Of a stretch of 64,000 nucleotides of DNA, positions 25,614 to 35,700 are shown piece after piece. The stretch's first letter is position 1; the number at the start of each line of letters is the position of its first letter. The translations under genes were made by a program, and so were the position numbers. Source of the DNA: Variovorax sp. OV700. GTDB taxonomy: Bacteria; Pseudomonadota; Gammaproteobacteria; Burkholderiales; Burkholderiaceae_C. A model generated the notes under the pieces. The model saw only the letters and a program-made list of their open reading frames with translations. It was not told the origin of the DNA and searched no databases. The stretch spans positions 1 to 64,000 of the forward strand of contig NZ_FNDR01000017.1 of NCBI RefSeq assembly GCF_900099805.1. Direction: 5' to 3'.

Positions 25614-26594
25614 ATGACGGCTCCCATGCCCGCCTTTCCCCTCGAACACGCCCTGGCCGTCGCCACCGCGCTGTGGCTTGCGCTTGCCATCGACCGCTGG
25701 CTGGGCGAGCCCGCCGCGCGCTGGCATCCGGTGGTGTGGATGGGGCAGTACCTCGGCTGGATCGGCTCGCGCATCGCACCGCCGGTGGCCAAGGCTAAGC
25801 CGCGCGACCTGTCGCTCTTCTTGATCGGGGTGCTGACGTGGTGCGTGGGCGCGATGTGCGTGGGGGTGGTCGCCACCGGCGTGCAGGCCGCGATGGTGCA
25901 ATGGCTGCCCGCATGGGCGCTGGCGATGGCGCTGGCCCTTGTGCTGAAGCCGCTTTTCGCGTGGCGCATGCTGCACGACGAAGTGCTCGCGGTCGAGGCG
26001 GCGCTGGGCGTTTCGCTCGATGCGGGGCGCGCGCAGCTGGCCCGGCTCGTCAGCCGCGATGTGTGCGCGCTCAGCGAGCGCGAGGTGCGCGAAAGCGCCA
26101 TCGAATCGCTGGCCGAGAACCTCAACGATTCGCTGGTGGCGCCGATGTTCTGGTTCGTGCTTCTCGGCTTGCCGGGCGCGGCGGTCTATCGCTTCGCCAA
26201 CACGGCCGATGCGATGTGGGGCTACCGCGGCGAACGCAACGGCCGCGACTGGACCTGGCTCGGCAAATGGGCTGCACGCGCTGACGACGTGCTTTCGTGG
26301 CTGCCCGCGCGGCTCACGGTGTTGCTGCTCGCGCTCGCGGCATGGCGATGGCCCTCCGGCATTGCGCGCGAGGCTCGCCGCACGCCGTCGCCCAACAGTG
26401 GTTGGCCGATGGCGGCAATGGCCGTTTTGCTCGGCGTGCGGCTCGCCAAGCCGGACGTCTATGCCCTGAATGCCGAAGGCCGCCAGGCCGATGCGGCCGA
26501 TACGCATCGCGCCGCGCAGCTGGGCGGGAGGGCGGCGCTTTCGCTGGCCGTGTGTGCATCATTGGCGATCTTCGCGATCACCAGACAGCCATGA
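25614..26594 (+). CDS. cbiB: Adenosylcobinamide-phosphate synthase
   Basis: It attaches aminopropanol phosphate to adenosylcobyric acid. The 326-residue membrane protein has four or five hydrophobic segments and the family landmarks 'DRWLGEPAARWHPVVWMGQ' (about 27-45), 'ESAIESLAENLNDSLVAPMFW' (about 162-182) and 'ANTADAMWGYR' (about 197-207). It overlaps cobD (threonine-phosphate decarboxylase), the maker of its amine substrate, by 4 nt. Confidence 0.94.
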   Translation: MTAPMPAFPLEHALAVATALWLALAIDRWLGEPAARWHPVVWMGQYLGWIGSRIAPPVAKAKPRDLSLFLIGVLTWCVGAMCVGVVATGVQAAMVQWLPAWALAMALALVLKPLFAWRMLHDEVLAVEAALGVSLDAGRAQLARLVSRDVCALSEREVRESAIESLAENLNDSLVAPMFWFVLLGLPGAAVYRFANTADAMWGYRGERNGRDWTWLGKWAARADDVLSWLPARLTVLLLALAAWRWPSGIAREARRTPSPNSGWPMAAMAVLLGVRLAKPDVYALNAEGRQADAADTHRAAQLGGRAALSLAVCASLAIFAITRQP

Positions 26595-27625
26595 CAGAGC
26601 CACACGAACACGCAAGCTTCGGAGCTGCGGCGCATGGCGGTCCGGACGAGACCGGTACCCCCTGGCACGATTTTTCGACCAATGGCAATGCCACGGGATC
26701 GTGCCCGGCAGTACTGGCGGCGCTGCGCGCGGCGGGCGCGGGCCACTATCCCGACCCTGCCTATGCCGGGCTGCGCGGCGCACTGGCGAAGTTTCATGGC
26801 GTGGCGCCGGAGCGCATCGTCATCGCGGCCAGCGCAAGCGAATTCATCCACCGGATCAGCGCCGCTTTCGGACAGGAGGGCGGCCACGAGGCCTGGCTGC
26901 CTCTGCACAGCTACGGCGACTACGAACGTGCGGCCTTGGCCTGGGGCCTTGAAGTGCTGCGGTCCCCCGAGCCGCACGGCGCGGCAGCGCTGCGCTGGTG
27001 TTGCGAGCCGTCGAGTCCGCTTGGCCAACCTCAGCCCGATCTCGCGTTGCATGCCAGAGCGGACGGCGGCCTCTGCGTGCTCGACCTGGCCTACGAGCCG
27101 CTGCGCCTCGAGGGCGCCGCATCGGTCGATGCGGCCGAGCGCAACCGCGTCTGGCAGCTGTGGACGCCTAACAAGGCGATGGGCCTCACCGGGGTTCGCG
27201 CGGCCTACGCCATCGCACCCGACGGCGCTGCGGCCGTGCCAATGTTAAAGCGTCTCGAACGCCTGGCCCCGTCATGGCCGGTGGGCGCCCACGGCGTGGC
27301 ATTGCTCGAAACCTGGATCGGCACCGAAGCCCAAGCCTGGCTCGCGCAGAGCCTGCACACCCTGCGGGCATGGAAGGCGCAGCAGCTCAACCTCTGCGAA
27401 TCGCTGGGGTGGCAATGGCTGCCAGGCGATGCCAACTTTTTCTGCGCCCGCACCAATGCGCCTTACCCGCGGTTCGCCGCCGCCCTGCGCGCCGAGGGCA
27501 TCAAGCTGCGCGACTGCGCTTCCTTCGGCCTGCCGGGGTTCGTGCGGCTGGGCGTGCTGCCGCCGCAGAGCCAGCAGGCGCTGAAAGAAGCCTGGGCGCG
27601 CGCCGTCGCCTCGGCCGAACGTTGA
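26591..27625 (+). CDS. cobD: Threonine-phosphate decarboxylase-like PLP enzyme
   Basis: This 344-residue class I/II aminotransferase-fold protein makes (R)-1-amino-2-propanol phosphate for the nucleotide loop. 'FSTNGNATGSCPAVLAAL' resembles the family's 'SxNxNPxGPP' substrate segment. The PLP lysine is in 'WTPNKAMGLTGVRAAY' near residue 197. The annotation rests on this fold plus the overlap with cbiB; a generic histidinol-phosphate aminotransferase is excluded only by context. The same gene is called cobC in Pseudomonas nomenclature. Confidence 0.88.
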   Translation: MTEPHEHASFGAAAHGGPDETGTPWHDFSTNGNATGSCPAVLAALRAAGAGHYPDPAYAGLRGALAKFHGVAPERIVIAASASEFIHRISAAFGQEGGHEAWLPLHSYGDYERAALAWGLEVLRSPEPHGAAALRWCCEPSSPLGQPQPDLALHARADGGLCVLDLAYEPLRLEGAASVDAAERNRVWQLWTPNKAMGLTGVRAAYAIAPDGAAAVPMLKRLERLAPSWPVGAHGVALLETWIGTEAQAWLAQSLHTLRAWKAQQLNLCESLGWQWLPGDANFFCARTNAPYPRFAAALRAEGIKLRDCASFGLPGFVRLGVLPPQSQQALKEAWARAVASAER

Positions 27626-27651
27626 AGGTCAATCCATCGCAGGACATCCGC

Positions 27652-28005
27652 ATGCTCTACGCCATCACCACGCTCTTTCTTTGCCAACTGGCCGGTGAAC
27701 TGCTCGTGCAGTGGCTGGGCCTGCCGATCCCGGGTCCGCTGATCGGCATGCTGCTGCTCTTCATCGTGCTGCTCGTTCGCGGCGGCGTGCCCGACGCGTT
27801 GAGCGAGACCTCAGGCCACCTGCTGCGCAACCTCATGCTGCTGTTCATTCCCGCCGTGACGGGGGTCATGCTGCATTTCGAGCGGGTAGGGCGCGAATGG
27901 CTTCCGTTCCTCGCGGCCGGCATCGTGGGGGCGGCCTTCACCATGACCGTGACCGCGCTCACCCTGCGCTGGATGATCCGCATCACGGGCAAGGACGCGG
28001 AATGA
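27652..28005 (+). CDS. LrgA/CidA-family membrane protein (holin-like)
   Basis: This 117-residue protein has four predicted transmembrane helices and the family signature 'GLPIPGPLIGMLLLF' near residues 23-37. LrgA/CidA proteins are holin-like and, with LrgB/CidB, affect autolysis and overflow metabolite (pyruvate/acetate) transport. It begins 26 bp after cobD on the same strand and overlaps lrgB by 4 nt, so it may be read from the cobalamin operon. Confidence 0.9.
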   Translation: MLYAITTLFLCQLAGELLVQWLGLPIPGPLIGMLLLFIVLLVRGGVPDALSETSGHLLRNLMLLFIPAVTGVMLHFERVGREWLPFLAAGIVGAAFTMTVTALTLRWMIRITGKDAE

Positions 28006-28730
28006 GCGCATCCCCGAAACTTTCCGAAATCTGGGTCTTCCTGGCGCAGTCGCCGCTGTTGTGGCTGTCGCTCACGCTGCTGGCCTACTTGGGCGCGCTG
28101 TGGCTGCACCAACGCAGCGGTGGCAGGCCGCTGGTCAATCCGGTGCTGGTGTCGGTGATCGCCATCGTGAGCGTGCTGCTCATCACGCGCACGCCCTACG
28201 ACACGTATTTCGAAGGCGCCAAGTTCGTGCACTTCCTGATCGGCCCGGCCACCGTGGCGCTGGCCGTGCCACTTTACGGCCAGCTCGCGCGGCTGCGGCG
28301 CCTGTGGCTGCCGATCGGCGTGGCGCTGCTGGTGGGCTCGGTGGCTGCCATCGTGTCGGCCATCGGCATCGTCTGGGCGCTGGGCGGATCGCACGAACTG
28401 ATGATGTCGCTCGCGCCCAAGTCAGCCACCATGCCGATCGCGATGGGCGTGGCCGAGAAGATCGGTGGGCTGCCGTCGCTTGCCGCGGTGGCGGCCGCCG
28501 TGGCGGGTATCTCGGGCGCCATCATGGCCACCGGCCTCTTGAACCTGCTGCGCATCGAGGAGCCCGCGGTGCGCGGCTTTGCGGTGGGCATGGCGGCGCA
28601 CGGCATCGGCACCGCGCGCGCCATCCAGGTGAACGAAACGGCCGGCGCATTCTCTGCATTGGCCTTGGGGCTCAACGGCATCGCGACGGCACTGCTGGTG
28701 CCGTTGCTGGTCAGGCTCATGGGCGTTTGA
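28002..28730 (+). CDS. LrgB/CidB-family membrane protein
   Basis: This 242-residue polytopic protein has about seven membrane segments and the LrgB hallmark 'LAPKSATMPIAMGVAEKIGG' near residues 138-157, followed by 'RGFAVGMAAHGIGTARA' near 190. It is the obligate partner of the preceding LrgA-like protein (ATGA overlap). Fused LrgA-LrgB forms act as glycolate or pyruvate exporters in plants and bacteria, so export of a small organic acid is a reasonable inference. Confidence 0.9.
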   Translation: MSASPKLSEIWVFLAQSPLLWLSLTLLAYLGALWLHQRSGGRPLVNPVLVSVIAIVSVLLITRTPYDTYFEGAKFVHFLIGPATVALAVPLYGQLARLRRLWLPIGVALLVGSVAAIVSAIGIVWALGGSHELMMSLAPKSATMPIAMGVAEKIGGLPSLAAVAAAVAGISGAIMATGLLNLLRIEEPAVRGFAVGMAAHGIGTARAIQVNETAGAFSALALGLNGIATALLVPLLVRLMGV

Positions 28731-28796
28731 CCGCGTTCGCAGCCGATGGCCTCCTGACGCAAAATGGCGGCCACTATTTGCGCTGGAGAGCAAGGC

Positions 28797-29273
28797 ATGG
28801 CCCAGTACACCGCAGAAATCCTCTGGCAGAGAGGCGAGCAGGACTTCCTCGGCAACACCTACAGCAGAAGACATTCGATGCGCTTCGATGGCGGCGCGGA
28901 GGTGCCCGGCTCCTCGTCGCCGCACGTGGTGCCGCTGCCGTTTTCCGATGCGGCAGCGGTCGATCCTGAAGAGGCTTTCGTCGCTTCGCTGTCGAGCTGC
29001 CACATGCTGTGGTTTCTCACCATGGCAATGAAGCGCAAGTTCAACGTCGACCGCTACTTCGACGCGGCGAGCGGCATCATGGAAAAGAACGCCGAAGGCA
29101 GGCTCGCGATGACGGTGGTCACGCTACGCCCGGAGGTCACGTTCTCTGGCGACAACCTGCCCACGCGCGAGCAAGTCGAGCACATGCACCATCGGGCGCA
29201 CGAAGAGTGCTTCATTGCCAACTCGGTCAAGACCGAGGTACGTTGCGAGCCGGTGTTCGCCGCCGCCGACTGA
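28797..29273 (+). CDS. OsmC-family peroxiredoxin-like protein
   Basis: This 158-residue OsmC/Ohr-fold protein has the two reactive cysteines of the family: one in 'LSSCHMLWFL' (about residue 73) and one in 'HEECFIANS' (about residue 137). Such proteins reduce organic hydroperoxides. 'WQRGEQDFLGNTYSRRH' at the start is typical of the YhfA/OsmC-like branch rather than classical Ohr. It follows lrgB by 66 bp and converges with a LysR gene. Confidence 0.9.
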   Translation: MAQYTAEILWQRGEQDFLGNTYSRRHSMRFDGGAEVPGSSSPHVVPLPFSDAAAVDPEEAFVASLSSCHMLWFLTMAMKRKFNVDRYFDAASGIMEKNAEGRLAMTVVTLRPEVTFSGDNLPTREQVEHMHHRAHEECFIANSVKTEVRCEPVFAAAD

Positions 29274-29294
29274 ACCGGCGGGCAGCGAACGAAC

Positions 29295-30209
29295 TCATCG
29301 CCGCTGCAGCCGCGGGTTCTTCGCAAACAGTTCGGCCGCCCAATCCACGAACGCCCGCACTTTCGCGCTCAGGTGCCGGTTGGGCGGGTAGACCACGTGA
29401 ATCGGCAACGGGTCGCGGTGCCACTCTGGCAGCACCTCGATCAGTTCGCCGCTTTCCAGCAGCGGCTCGGCCATGAAGGTGATGCACTGCGAAATGCCGA
29501 AGCCGCCGAGCACGGCCGCCATGTGGGCGTTGCTCTCGTTGACCGACACGCGATAGGGCCCGTTGAGCTCGATCGACTCGTCGCCCTTCTTGAACTCGTG
29601 CGGATAGGTGCGCCGCGTGCTGCCCGAAAAGTAGCTCACCACGTGGTGGCGCTTCTCGATGTCGTTGGGATGCTGCGGATGGCCGTAACGCTTGATGTAC
29701 GCCGGCGACGCCACGGTCACGAAGTGCAGGGTCCCGATGCGCCGGGCCACCAGGGACTGGTCGCTGAGCTCGCCGGCCCGGATCACGCAGTCGACGTTGT
29801 CGGTGATGAGGTCGACCGTGCGGTCGCTCACGCCCAGGTCGACCTGGATCTCGGGGTAGCGGTCGCAGAAGGTGGCCAGCGCGGGCAGGATGATGAGCCG
29901 CGCCACCGAGGTGCCGACGTCGATGCGCAGCCGGCCCGTGGGATTGGCCTGCGCGTTGGTCATGCTCGCCTCGATGTCGTCGAAGTCGTTCAAGAGGCGT
30001 GCCGCGCGCTCGTAGTAGGCGGCACCGTCCGGCGTCACGGTGACGCGCCGCGTGGTGCGGTTGAGCAGCTTCACCCGCAGGCGCGATTCCAGCGCCTGGA
30101 TCTGCTTGGTGACCGTTCCCTTGGGCAGGGCAAGCGAGTCCGCCGCCCGGGTGAACGTGCCTGCTTCCACGACGCGGACAAAGATCCGCATTGCCTGGAT
30201 TTGATCCAT
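29295..30209 (-). CDS. LysR-family regulator (CrgA/DsdC-like branch)
   Basis: This 304-residue LysR regulator has a winged helix-turn-helix at residues 4-62 ('FTRAADSLALPKGTVTKQIQAL') and an effector domain from about 90 to 300. It reads divergently from the dead hydrolase and the RND pump operon (184 bp between starts), the usual layout for LysR control of a MexEF-OprN type pump (MexT, BpeT). Control of the pump is therefore a strong inference, although an unusual gene separates them. Confidence 0.9.
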   Translation of the reverse strand: MDQIQAMRIFVRVVEAGTFTRAADSLALPKGTVTKQIQALESRLRVKLLNRTTRRVTVTPDGAAYYERAARLLNDFDDIEASMTNAQANPTGRLRIDVGTSVARLIILPALATFCDRYPEIQVDLGVSDRTVDLITDNVDCVIRAGELSDQSLVARRIGTLHFVTVASPAYIKRYGHPQHPNDIEKRHHVVSYFSGSTRRTYPHEFKKGDESIELNGPYRVSVNESNAHMAAVLGGFGISQCITFMAEPLLESGELIEVLPEWHRDPLPIHVVYPPNRHLSAKVRAFVDWAAELFAKNPRLQRR

Positions 30210-30393
30210 TGATGACTGTTCCTGGGAGCCCGGCCATTGCCGGGAGGACGCGGATTCTCACACAAGGTGACAATCCCACAGCGTTTCCCGGATTGTTAGC
30301 GGTTTGGAAACAGAGTAGGGGCATGTTGCCTGTTTAACGCCACACTGGCCGCCTTATATTTCGACTATCGCCAATCCTCCTGAGGTTGCCTCC

Positions 30394-31275
30394 ATGTCAC
30401 CCCGTCCGTCGTCCCGCTCTGCCGAAGCCGCTGCTCTCGCCGCGGCAGAAGGCGTGGAAGCCGATCTTTCGATCGAGCTGCCCGGCCGCGACCCCGTGGG
30501 CGCCCGGGTGTATGGACAACGTCCCCGAGGTGAAACCGTGCCGCTGGTGCTCCATTTTCATGGCGGCACCTTCATTTGCGGCAACCTGGACAACGGGCGC
30601 AACGTGGCCCGGCTTTTGGCCGGCGCGGGCGCGGTGGTGGTGTCGGTGGCTTATCCGCTGGCGCCCGAATCGCCATTTCCGGAGCCTATCGAAGTGGGCT
30701 ATGCCGCCCTCGAGTGGCTCTACAAGCAGCGCGTGAAGATCGGCGGCAAGGGCGCCCAGGTGTACCTGGCCGGCGAGGAAGCCGGCGGCAATCTGGCGGC
30801 CGGCGTGGCGCTGATCGCCCGTGACCGGGCGCATCCGCCGCTGGCCGGGCAAATCCTGCTGTCGCCCATGCTCGACCCGTGCGCGGGCACGGCGTCGCTG
30901 CGCAAGGCCACCAACGATGAGGCCGAATGCCGCTGGGCCAAGGGCTGGGAAAAGTACCTGAGCTGCCCGTCCAATGCGATGCACCCCTACGCGGTGCCGA
31001 GCGGATCGCTTCGGCTGTCTTCGCTGGCGCCCGCCCTGGTGCTGGTGGGCGCCGACGATGCGATGCGCGACGAGGCGATGACTTTTGCCGGGCGCCTGCG
31101 TGCGGCCGGTATCGACGTCACGAGCAGCGTGCTGCCCGGCGCCGCGAACTGGCCCAAGGCCCTGTACGACCCCGAGCCCTCAGGCTGCAAGGCATGCGAG
31201 GCCAGCGTGCAGCAGCACTTCCGCGAATTTTTCAGTGCCACCACGCCGCCTCCCGTAGCGCCTAAGCCCAGCTAG
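30394..31275 (+). CDS. Alpha/beta-hydrolase-fold protein lacking the catalytic Ser and His (pseudo-enzyme)
   Basis: This 293-residue protein has the layout of the hormone-sensitive-lipase family. The oxyanion-hole motif 'HFHGGTF' (about 54-60) and the acid region 'GADDAMRDE' (Asp221/222) are intact. The nucleophile elbow, normally Gly-Asp-Ser-Ala-Gly-Gly, reads Gly127-Glu-Glu129-Ala-Gly-Gly, so Glu replaces Ser. The His position ('G-x-x-H') reads Gly-Ala-Ala-Asn252. Two of three triad residues are lost while the frame is intact, so a non-enzymatic role such as ligand binding is likelier than a decaying gene. It precedes the RND operon by 150 bp. Confidence 0.88.
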   Translation: MSPRPSSRSAEAAALAAAEGVEADLSIELPGRDPVGARVYGQRPRGETVPLVLHFHGGTFICGNLDNGRNVARLLAGAGAVVVSVAYPLAPESPFPEPIEVGYAALEWLYKQRVKIGGKGAQVYLAGEEAGGNLAAGVALIARDRAHPPLAGQILLSPMLDPCAGTASLRKATNDEAECRWAKGWEKYLSCPSNAMHPYAVPSGSLRLSSLAPALVLVGADDAMRDEAMTFAGRLRAAGIDVTSSVLPGAANWPKALYDPEPSGCKACEASVQQHFREFFSATTPPPVAPKPS

Positions 31276-31326
31276 GTGGTCCGGTCGCGGCAGCCTGGCT
31301 GACGACGCGACGCCGCCCCTCGGCTC

Positions 31327-31347
31327 ACCGGTAACCCCGGTCATTTT
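31327..31347 (+). terminator. Possible weak terminator before the RND operon
   Basis: ACCGG-TAACC-CCGGT forms a 5-bp hairpin, followed by CATTTT. It lies in the 150-bp gap between the pseudo-hydrolase and the adaptor gene. The stem is short and the T-run minimal, so partial termination at most is expected. Confidence 0.3.
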
Positions 31348-31425
31348 CGAGTTCCGCCTCCTGGTGCCACAAGCACCGGGAAGGCCTGTTGCATCCCAAG
31401 AAGTCATCGAGAAGGACGAATCATC

Positions 31426-32676
31426 ATGTCGAACAACAATCAAAAACTTTCTTCCGCCGCCCGCAAGGGCCTGTGGCCCGGCGTGACCGGTCTCACTGCC
31501 GTGCTGGCCGTGGCCGCCGCCGTGCTGGGCATGCACAGCTTCAAGGCCGAGGCCACCGCGCCTGCGGCGGCGCAACAGGGCACGCCGGTCTCGGTGGCGG
31601 CCGTGGCGTCGAGCGAGATCAATGCCTGGGACGAGTTCTCGGGCAGGCTCGAGGCGGTGCAAAGGGTGGACGTGCGCTCCCGCGTGGCGGGTGCCGTGCA
31701 GGCGGTGCACTTTCGCGAAGGCGCGCTGGTGAAGCAGGGCGATCTGCTGATCACCATCGACCCCGCACCCTACGCGGCCGAAGCGGAGCGCGCCGAAGCG
31801 CAGGTGGCATCGGCCCAGGCCCGCCAGGCGTTCAGCCGCAGCGAGCAGGAACGTGCCAAGCGCCTGTGGGACCAGCAAGCCATCGCCCAGCGCGAATACG
31901 ACGAGCGCGTGAACGCCAGCCGCGAGGCCGACGCCAACCTGCGCGCTTCGCAAGCCTCGCTGCAATCGGCGCGACTGAACCTCGGCTACACCCAGGTGCG
32001 TGCGCCCGTATCGGGCCGCATCGGCAAGCTCGAAGTGACCGTGGGCAACCTGGTGGCCGCCGGCCCTGGCGCGCCGGTGCTGACCACGCTGGTGTCGGTG
32101 AGCCCGATCTACGCGAGCTTCGATGCCGACGAGCAGGTGATCACGCGGGCCCTGAAGGACTTGCCGAGCGGCTCCAGCGCCCGCGGCCAGATCGAGAGCA
32201 TTCCCGTGCAGATGGGCACCGCCGGTGTCGACGGCACGCCTTTCCTGGGCAAGCTGCAACTGATCGACAACCAGGTCGACGCCCGCAGCGGCACGGTGCG
32301 CGTGCGTGCCTCCTTCGACAACAAGGATGGCGCGCTTATCCCCGGCCAGTTCGCCCGCATCCGCATGGGCCAGGCACGCAGCGACTCCGCGCTGCTGGTG
32401 AGCGAGCGCGCCATCGGCACCGACCAGAACAAGAAGTTCGTGCTGGTGGTGGGCGAGGACAACAAGGCGACGTACCGCGAAGTGACGCTCGGCGCATCCA
32501 TCAACGGCCTGCGCGTCGTGAGCAAGGGCCTGAAGGCCGGCGATCGCGTGGTGGTCAATGGCCTGCAGCACATCCGCCCCGGCGCGCTGGTGGTCCCGCA
32601 GACGGTGACGATGGACGCCAAGGCCGACACCAAGCAACAACAACCGGAACGCGTCGCGGAAGCCGCGAAGTCCTGA
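31426..32676 (+). CDS. RND efflux periplasmic adaptor (membrane fusion protein, MexE/AcrA type)
   Basis: This 416-residue adaptor links the inner-membrane pump to the outer-membrane channel. One N-terminal hydrophobic anchor (about 20-40) is present and no lipobox is seen. Barrel-sandwich halves ('VDVRSRVAGAVQAVHFREGALVKQGDLL' region near 82, and 'YTQVRAPVSGRIGKLEV' near 187) flank a helical hairpin (about 115-175). A beta-barrel and a membrane-proximal domain follow. First gene of adaptor-pump-channel, with 40 bp to the pump gene. Confidence 0.95.
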   Translation: MSNNNQKLSSAARKGLWPGVTGLTAVLAVAAAVLGMHSFKAEATAPAAAQQGTPVSVAAVASSEINAWDEFSGRLEAVQRVDVRSRVAGAVQAVHFREGALVKQGDLLITIDPAPYAAEAERAEAQVASAQARQAFSRSEQERAKRLWDQQAIAQREYDERVNASREADANLRASQASLQSARLNLGYTQVRAPVSGRIGKLEVTVGNLVAAGPGAPVLTTLVSVSPIYASFDADEQVITRALKDLPSGSSARGQIESIPVQMGTAGVDGTPFLGKLQLIDNQVDARSGTVRVRASFDNKDGALIPGQFARIRMGQARSDSALLVSERAIGTDQNKKFVLVVGEDNKATYREVTLGASINGLRVVSKGLKAGDRVVVNGLQHIRPGALVVPQTVTMDAKADTKQQQPERVAEAAKS

Positions 32677-32716
32677 ACTCGGAGGGGAGCGCGTTTGCGC
32701 TCGCCGGAGAAACAAC

Positions 32717-35700
32717 ATGAATCTCTCTAAATTCTTCATCGACCGGCCGATCTTTGCCGGCGTGCTGTCGCTATTGATACTGATAGCCGGCCTGATTGCG
32801 CTCCGCGGACTGCCGATTTCCGAATACCCGGAAGTCGCGCCGCCCTCCGTGGTGGTGCGCGCCCAGTATCCCGGCGCCAACCCGAAGGTGATTGCCGAAA
32901 CCGTTGCCACGCCGCTCGAAGAGCAGATCAACGGCGTCGAAGGCATGCTCTACATGGGCAGCCAGGCGACCACCGACGGCGTGCTCACGCTCACCGTCAC
33001 CTTCCGCCTCGGCACCGATCCCGACAAGGCACAGCAGCTCGTGCAGAACCGCGTCTCGCAAGCCGAGCCGCGCCTGCCGGAGGAAGTGCGTCGCCTCGGC
33101 ATCACGACCGTCAAGAGCGCGCCTGACCTGACGATGGTGGTCCACCTTGTTTCGCCGAACGACCGCTACGACATCAACTACCTGCGCAATTACGCGGTGC
33201 TGAACGTGAAGGACCCGCTCGCGCGCATCGAAGGCGTGGGCCAGGTGCAGATCTTCGGCGGCGGCGACTATTCGATGCGCGTCTGGCTCGACCCGCAGAA
33301 GGTCGCGCAGCGCGGCCTCTCGGCCAGCGACGTGGTGGCTGCGATCCGCGGCCAGAACGTGCAGGCGGCAGCCGGTGTGGTCGGCGCTTCGCCGGGCCTC
33401 TCGGGCGTGGACATGCAGCTCTCGATCAATGCGCAAGGGCGCCTGCAGAGCGAGGAAGAGTTCGGCGACATCATCGTCAAGAGCGGCACCGACGGCGCCG
33501 TGACCCGCCTGCGCGACATCGGCCGCCTCGAGATGGGCGCCGCCGACTACTCGCTGCGTTCGCTTTTGAACAACGACCCGGCCGTCGGCATGGGCGTGTT
33601 CCAGGCACCGGGCTCCAACGCGCTCGACATCTCGTCCAACGTTCGCAAGACGATGGCCGAGCTCAACAAGAACATGCCTGAAGGTCTGGAATACCGCATC
33701 GCCTACGACCCGACGCAGTTCGTGCGCGCGTCGATCGAATCGGTGATCCACACGCTGCTCGAAGCCATCATGCTGGTGGTGCTGGTCGTGATTTTGTTCC
33801 TGCAGACGTGGCGCGCGTCGATCATTCCTCTGCTGGCCGTGCCGGTGTCGGTGATCGGTACTTTCGCGGTGCTGCACGTCCTCGGCTTCTCGATCAATGC
33901 GCTGAGCCTGTTCGGACTGGTGCTGGCCATCGGCATCGTGGTGGACGACGCCATCGTGGTGGTGGAGAACGTGGAGCGGAACATTGAGGCGGGATTGACG
34001 CCGCGTGAAGCCACTTACCGTGCGATGCGCGAAGTGTCCGGCCCCATCATCGCGATTGCGCTGGTGCTGGTGGCCGTGTTCGTGCCGCTCGCTTTCATCA
34101 GCGGCCTCACGGGGCAGTTCTATCGCCAGTTCGCGGTGACCATCGCGATCTCGACGGTGATCTCGGCTATCAACTCGCTCACACTGTCGCCCGCTCTCGC
34201 TGCCTTGCTCCTTCGCAGCCACGATGCTCCCAAGGATGCGCTGACGCGCGGCATGGACAAGGCCTTCGGCTGGCTGTTCCGCGGCTTCAACAGGCTCTTC
34301 AGCCGTGGCTCGGAAGCCTACAGCGGCGGCGTCAAGAGCGTGATCTCGCGCAAGACGCTGATGCTGGTCATCTACCTCGCGCTGATCGGCGTGACCTTCG
34401 GTCTCTTCAAGGCAGTGCCCAGCGGCTTCGTGCCGGCGCAGGACAAGCAATACCTGATCGGTTTTGCCCAGCTGCCCGACGGCGCCACGCTCGATCGCAC
34501 CGACAACGTGATCCAGCGCATGGGCGAGATCATGAAGAAGAACCCGAACGTGGAAGACGCCATCGCCTTCCCGGGCCTGTCGATCAACGGCTTCACCAAC
34601 AGCTCGAACTCGGGCATCGTGTTTGCCACGCTCAAGCCCTTCGACCAGCGCAAGCGCGCCGACCAGAGCGGCGGTGCAGTGGCGGGGCAACTCAACGGCG
34701 CCTTCGCCAGCATCCAGGATGCGTTCATCGTGATGTTCCCGCCGCCACCGGTGGCGGGCCTGGGCACCACGGGCGGCTTCAAGCTGCAGATCGAAGACCG
34801 CGCCTCGGTCGGCTACGACCAGATGGACGCGGCGGTGAAGGCGTTCATGGCCAAGGCCTATGCCGCGCCCGAGCTCACGGGCATGTTCACGAGCTGGCAG
34901 GTCAACGTGCCGCAGCTGTATGCGGACATCGACCGCACCAAGGCGCGCCAGCTCGGCGTGCCGGTGACGGACATCTTCGACACCATGCAGATCTACCTCG
35001 GCAGCCTGTATGCGAACGACTTCAACAAGTTTGGCCGCACGTACAGCGTGCGTGTGCAGGCCGATGCTCCTTACCGCGCCCGCGCCGAAGACGTGGGCAT
35101 GCTGAAGGTGCGCTCCAGCTCGGGCGAGATGGTGCCGCTGGCCGCGCTGATGAAGGTCAACTCGACCTTCGGCCCAGAACGCGCCATGCGCTACAACGGC
35201 TACCTTGCGGCCGACATCAACGGCGGCCCGGCCCCGGGCTATTCGTCGGGACAGGCGCAGGATGCGATCGCCAAGATCGCGGCCGAGACGCTGCCCAAGG
35301 GCGTGAGCTTCGAGTGGACCGAGCTGACGTACCAGGAAATCCTGGCCGGCAACTCCGCCTTCCTGGTGTTCCCGCTTGCCATCCTGCTGGTGTTCCTGGT
35401 GCTGGCCGCGCAGTACGAAAGCCTGACGCTGCCCATCGCCATCATCCTGATCGTGCCCATGGGCATCCTGGCCGCGATGACGGGCGTATGGATATCGGGG
35501 GGTGACAACAACGTCTTCACGCAGATCGGGTTGATCGTGCTGGTGGGGCTGAGTGCGAAGAACGCGATCCTGATCGTGGAGTTCGCACGGGAGCTGGAGT
35601 TTGCGGGCCGGACACCGATCCAGGCCGCGATCGAAGCCAGCCGCCTGCGCTTGCGCCCGATTCTTATGACCTCGCTGGCCTTCGTGATGGGTGTGCTGCC

